From NCBI GenBank assembly GCA_964528795.1, contig CAZGUY010000017.1:1-15065 (forward strand): DNA of 15,065 nucleotides. Direction: 5' to 3'. How positions within the stretch are numbered: the first letter of the stretch is position 1; each line of letters begins with the position of its first letter. The notes below the pieces were generated by a model. The model was given only the letters and a program-made list of their open reading frames with translations, was not told where the DNA came from and did not search any database. A program made the position numbers and the translations under genes. The DNA comes from DATFJC01 sp964528795 (GTDB lineage: Bacteria > Patescibacteriota > Patescibacteriia > UBA2591 > UBA6264). Of this stretch, positions 13,904 to 15,065 are shown one piece after another.

Positions 13904-13932
13904 ATAATAGCAAAAATTTATCCCTTTGTCAA
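13904..13932 (-). promoter_or_regulatory. Near-consensus promoter of the orphan membrane protein
   Basis: On the minus strand a perfect -35, TTGACA (13927-13932), is 17 nt from TATTAT (13904-13909), and TGC stands directly before the -10. The start would be near 13897, with a leader of about 40 nt that includes the Shine-Dalgarno. By motif match it is the strongest promoter in the window. Confidence 0.85.
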
Positions 13933-13935
13933 GGT

Positions 13936-13966
13936 AAATAAAAAAAGACCTGAAAATTCAGGTCTT
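13936..13966 (-). terminator. Strong terminator after pheS
   Basis: AAGACCTGAA and TTCAGGTCTT (13945-13966) are perfect inverted copies with two bases between them (in practice a stem of about 8 bp and a small A-T loop). On the minus strand the stem is followed by TTTTTATTT. It lies 24 nt after the pheS stop and just before the next promoter. Confidence 0.88.
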
Positions 13967-13989
13967 AATTTATATATAAAAAGTTTATT

Positions 13990-15015
13990 TTAAAATTGCT
14001 TTGTAAACCTTAAATCGCCTTTTCTAAATAAGCGAATATCATAAATTTTGTATTTAAGCATTGCCAATCTATCCATACCCAAACCAAAAGCAAATCCATT
14101 CCAGTCTTTTGAATCTATATCACCTGCTTTCAATACATTGGGATGAACCATACCACAAGGAATAAGTTCTATCCAGCCAGTTTGCTGACAAACTGAACAA
14201 CCTTTTCCTTCGCAAAAAGGGCAACCAAAATCTAATTCAAAGCTTGGTTCTGTAAAAGGAAAAAAACCAGGCCTTAACCTTACTTTTGCTTCTCTTTTAA
14301 AAAAGGCCGATAAAAAGCTTTTTAAAGTATAAATTAAATTAGCTACTGTTATATCTTTGTTTATAACCATACCTTCTACTTGATAAAAAGTATGTTCATG
14401 AGAAGCATCAGTAGCTTCATTTCTAAAACATCTCCCAGGCACAATACATCTAAGAGGTGGGTCTTGTTTTTCCATAATTCTTACTTGAGCAGCTGATGTT
14501 TGAGTTCTCATAACTAAATCAGAATGATCTTTTATAAAAAAGGTATCTTGGCTATCTCTTGCTGGATGGTCAGTTGGAATATTTAAAGCTTCAAAATTAT
14601 AATAATCTTTTTCCACTTCTGGTCCGTCTTCAATACTATAACCCATAGAAGAAAATATTTCTTCTACTTCATGCCTTACTTTAGTTAATGGATTTAAATG
14701 ACCAAAATCTGTTGACGGACTTGGTAACGTAGGATCAAAATCTTTTTCGTCCTTTTTATCTTTAGACAAAGAATTTTTCTTTTTTTCAATCTTTTTTTCT
14801 AATTCTTTTTTTGTTTTATTTGCTAAAGAGCCTACTTTTGGCTTTTTTTCATCAGGTAAGTCTTTAATGCTTCTCAAAATATTATTTAAAGATCCATTCT
14901 TTCTTCCTAAAACATCATGCCAAACTTTTTCAAGTTCTTTTTTATTTTTAGCTTTTTTAATATCTTTTAAAGCTTTTGCTTTTATGTCTTTAATTTTAGA
15001 AATTGGATCCGCCAT
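13990..15015 (-). CDS. pheS: Phenylalanyl-tRNA synthetase alpha subunit
   Basis: The catalytic alpha subunit of the alpha2-beta2 class II PheRS; it needs PheT to charge tRNA-Phe. The 341-aa protein has a lysine-rich coiled-coil arm (1-90) that normally touches tRNA-Phe. Then come HPLTK-like NPLTKVRHEVEEIFSSMGY (108-126), PARDSQDTFF (151-160), MRTQTSAAQVR (169-179) and motif 2, RCFRNEATDASHEHTFYQVEG (195-215; core FRNEATDASHEHTFYQVEG). FFPFTEPSFELDF (251-263) follows, with C265, C268, C273 and C276 as a probable zinc site, and motif 3, GFAFGLGMDRLAMLKY (307-322). Length is usual. The gene begins 26 nt after the CCA end of a tRNA and may share its transcript; no promoter was found in the gap. 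A terminator follows and pheT is absent, unlike the common pheST pair. No Shine-Dalgarno. Confidence 0.97.
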   Translation of the reverse strand: MADPISKIKDIKAKALKDIKKAKNKKELEKVWHDVLGRKNGSLNNILRSIKDLPDEKKPKVGSLANKTKKELEKKIEKKKNSLSKDKKDEKDFDPTLPSPSTDFGHLNPLTKVRHEVEEIFSSMGYSIEDGPEVEKDYYNFEALNIPTDHPARDSQDTFFIKDHSDLVMRTQTSAAQVRIMEKQDPPLRCIVPGRCFRNEATDASHEHTFYQVEGMVINKDITVANLIYTLKSFLSAFFKREAKVRLRPGFFPFTEPSFELDFGCPFCEGKGCSVCQQTGWIELIPCGMVHPNVLKAGDIDSKDWNGFAFGLGMDRLAMLKYKIYDIRLFRKGDLRFTKQF

Positions 15016-15041
15016 ATTTTATACTTTTAAAATTTAATAAA

Positions 15042-15065
15042 TGGTCGGGCTGCCGGGAGTCGAAC
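15042..15065 (-). tRNA. 3' end of a tRNA cut by the window edge, probably tRNA-Pro
   Basis: On the minus strand the sequence reads as the T loop TTCGA-type (15058-15064), T stem CCCGG (15053-15057), acceptor strand CAGCCCG (15046-15052), discriminator A (15045) and encoded CCA (15042-15044). The anticodon is outside the window. Position 72 is G, which implies C1-G72 with A73, the known arrangement of bacterial tRNA-Pro; the amino-acid identity is therefore inferred only. Unlike tRNA-Glu in this window, its CCA is encoded. Confidence 0.85.

Noticed and set aside
13857..13913. Longer version of the membrane protein starting at a TTG at 13913
   Set aside because: It would start inside the promoter region, upstream of the predicted transcript start near 13897, and has no ribosome site; the ATG at 13856 has a perfect Shine-Dalgarno.
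12951..13966. Mobile element bounded by the two inverted-repeat hairpins
   Set aside because: The hairpins at 12959-12982 and 13945-13966 are unrelated in sequence, each has a T tract facing a gene end, and no transposase or target duplication is present; they are terminators.
1..15065. CRISPR array, toxin-antitoxin pair, phage or defence island
   Set aside because: No evenly spaced direct repeats, no short overlapping gene pairs of that kind and no phage or nuclease-type proteins were seen; every long open frame is accounted for.

Overview
This AT-rich window (roughly 30% G+C by eye) looks like chromosome from a Candidate Phyla Radiation (Patescibacteria) bacterium, probably a parcubacterial-type lineage. 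The basis is compact, lysine- and isoleucine-rich core genes, a eukaryotic-type IleRS, almost no Shine-Dalgarno sequences, and small membrane-anchored proteins of a kind often seen in that group. The assignment is an inference from style and was not checked by a search. All genes but smpB lie on the minus strand, so transcription mostly runs from high to low coordinates.

Layout in transcription order, from the right edge. The 3' end of a CCA-encoding tRNA (probably tRNA-Pro) is followed 26 nt later by pheS, which ends in a strong terminator and has no pheT after it. Next is an isolated unit: a near-consensus promoter, a perfect Shine-Dalgarno, an unrecognised 284-aa multi-membrane protein, and a strong hairpin terminator that faces the convergent end of smpB. 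smpB (plus strand) diverges from a five-gene run: a GT4 glycosyltransferase, a single-TM protein with a Gln/Pro-rich tail, a membrane-anchored protein with four predicted beta-sandwich repeats, ileS and recO. The gaps after the glycosyltransferase are 66, 19, 29 and 4 nt. tRNA-Glu(UUC) and trpS follow, each with its own TTGACA-type promoter. A three-gene unit comes next (glutaredoxin-like protein, HD-domain protein, membrane-anchored DUF4015 putative glycoside hydrolase), started by a TATAAT promoter and closed by a terminator. The left end holds glyS and the 5' part of an AI-2E/PerM-family transporter.

The main theme is translation: four aminoacyl-tRNA synthetases (Gly, Trp, Ile, Phe alpha), two tRNAs and SmpB for ribosome rescue. 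RecO serves DNA repair. The second theme is the cell surface: a glycosyltransferase, two anchored extracytoplasmic proteins, a putative surface glycosidase, the orphan membrane protein and the transporter. No CRISPR array, insertion sequence, phage gene or toxin-antitoxin pair was seen, and no intergenic stretch exceeds about 120 nt.

I did not find a convincing new multi-gene defence or metabolic system. The points most worth a second look are the strongly signalled orphan membrane protein, the HD-domain protein that lost the His of its HD pair, the two anchored envelope proteins tied to ileS-recO, and the altered HIGH motif of TrpRS.
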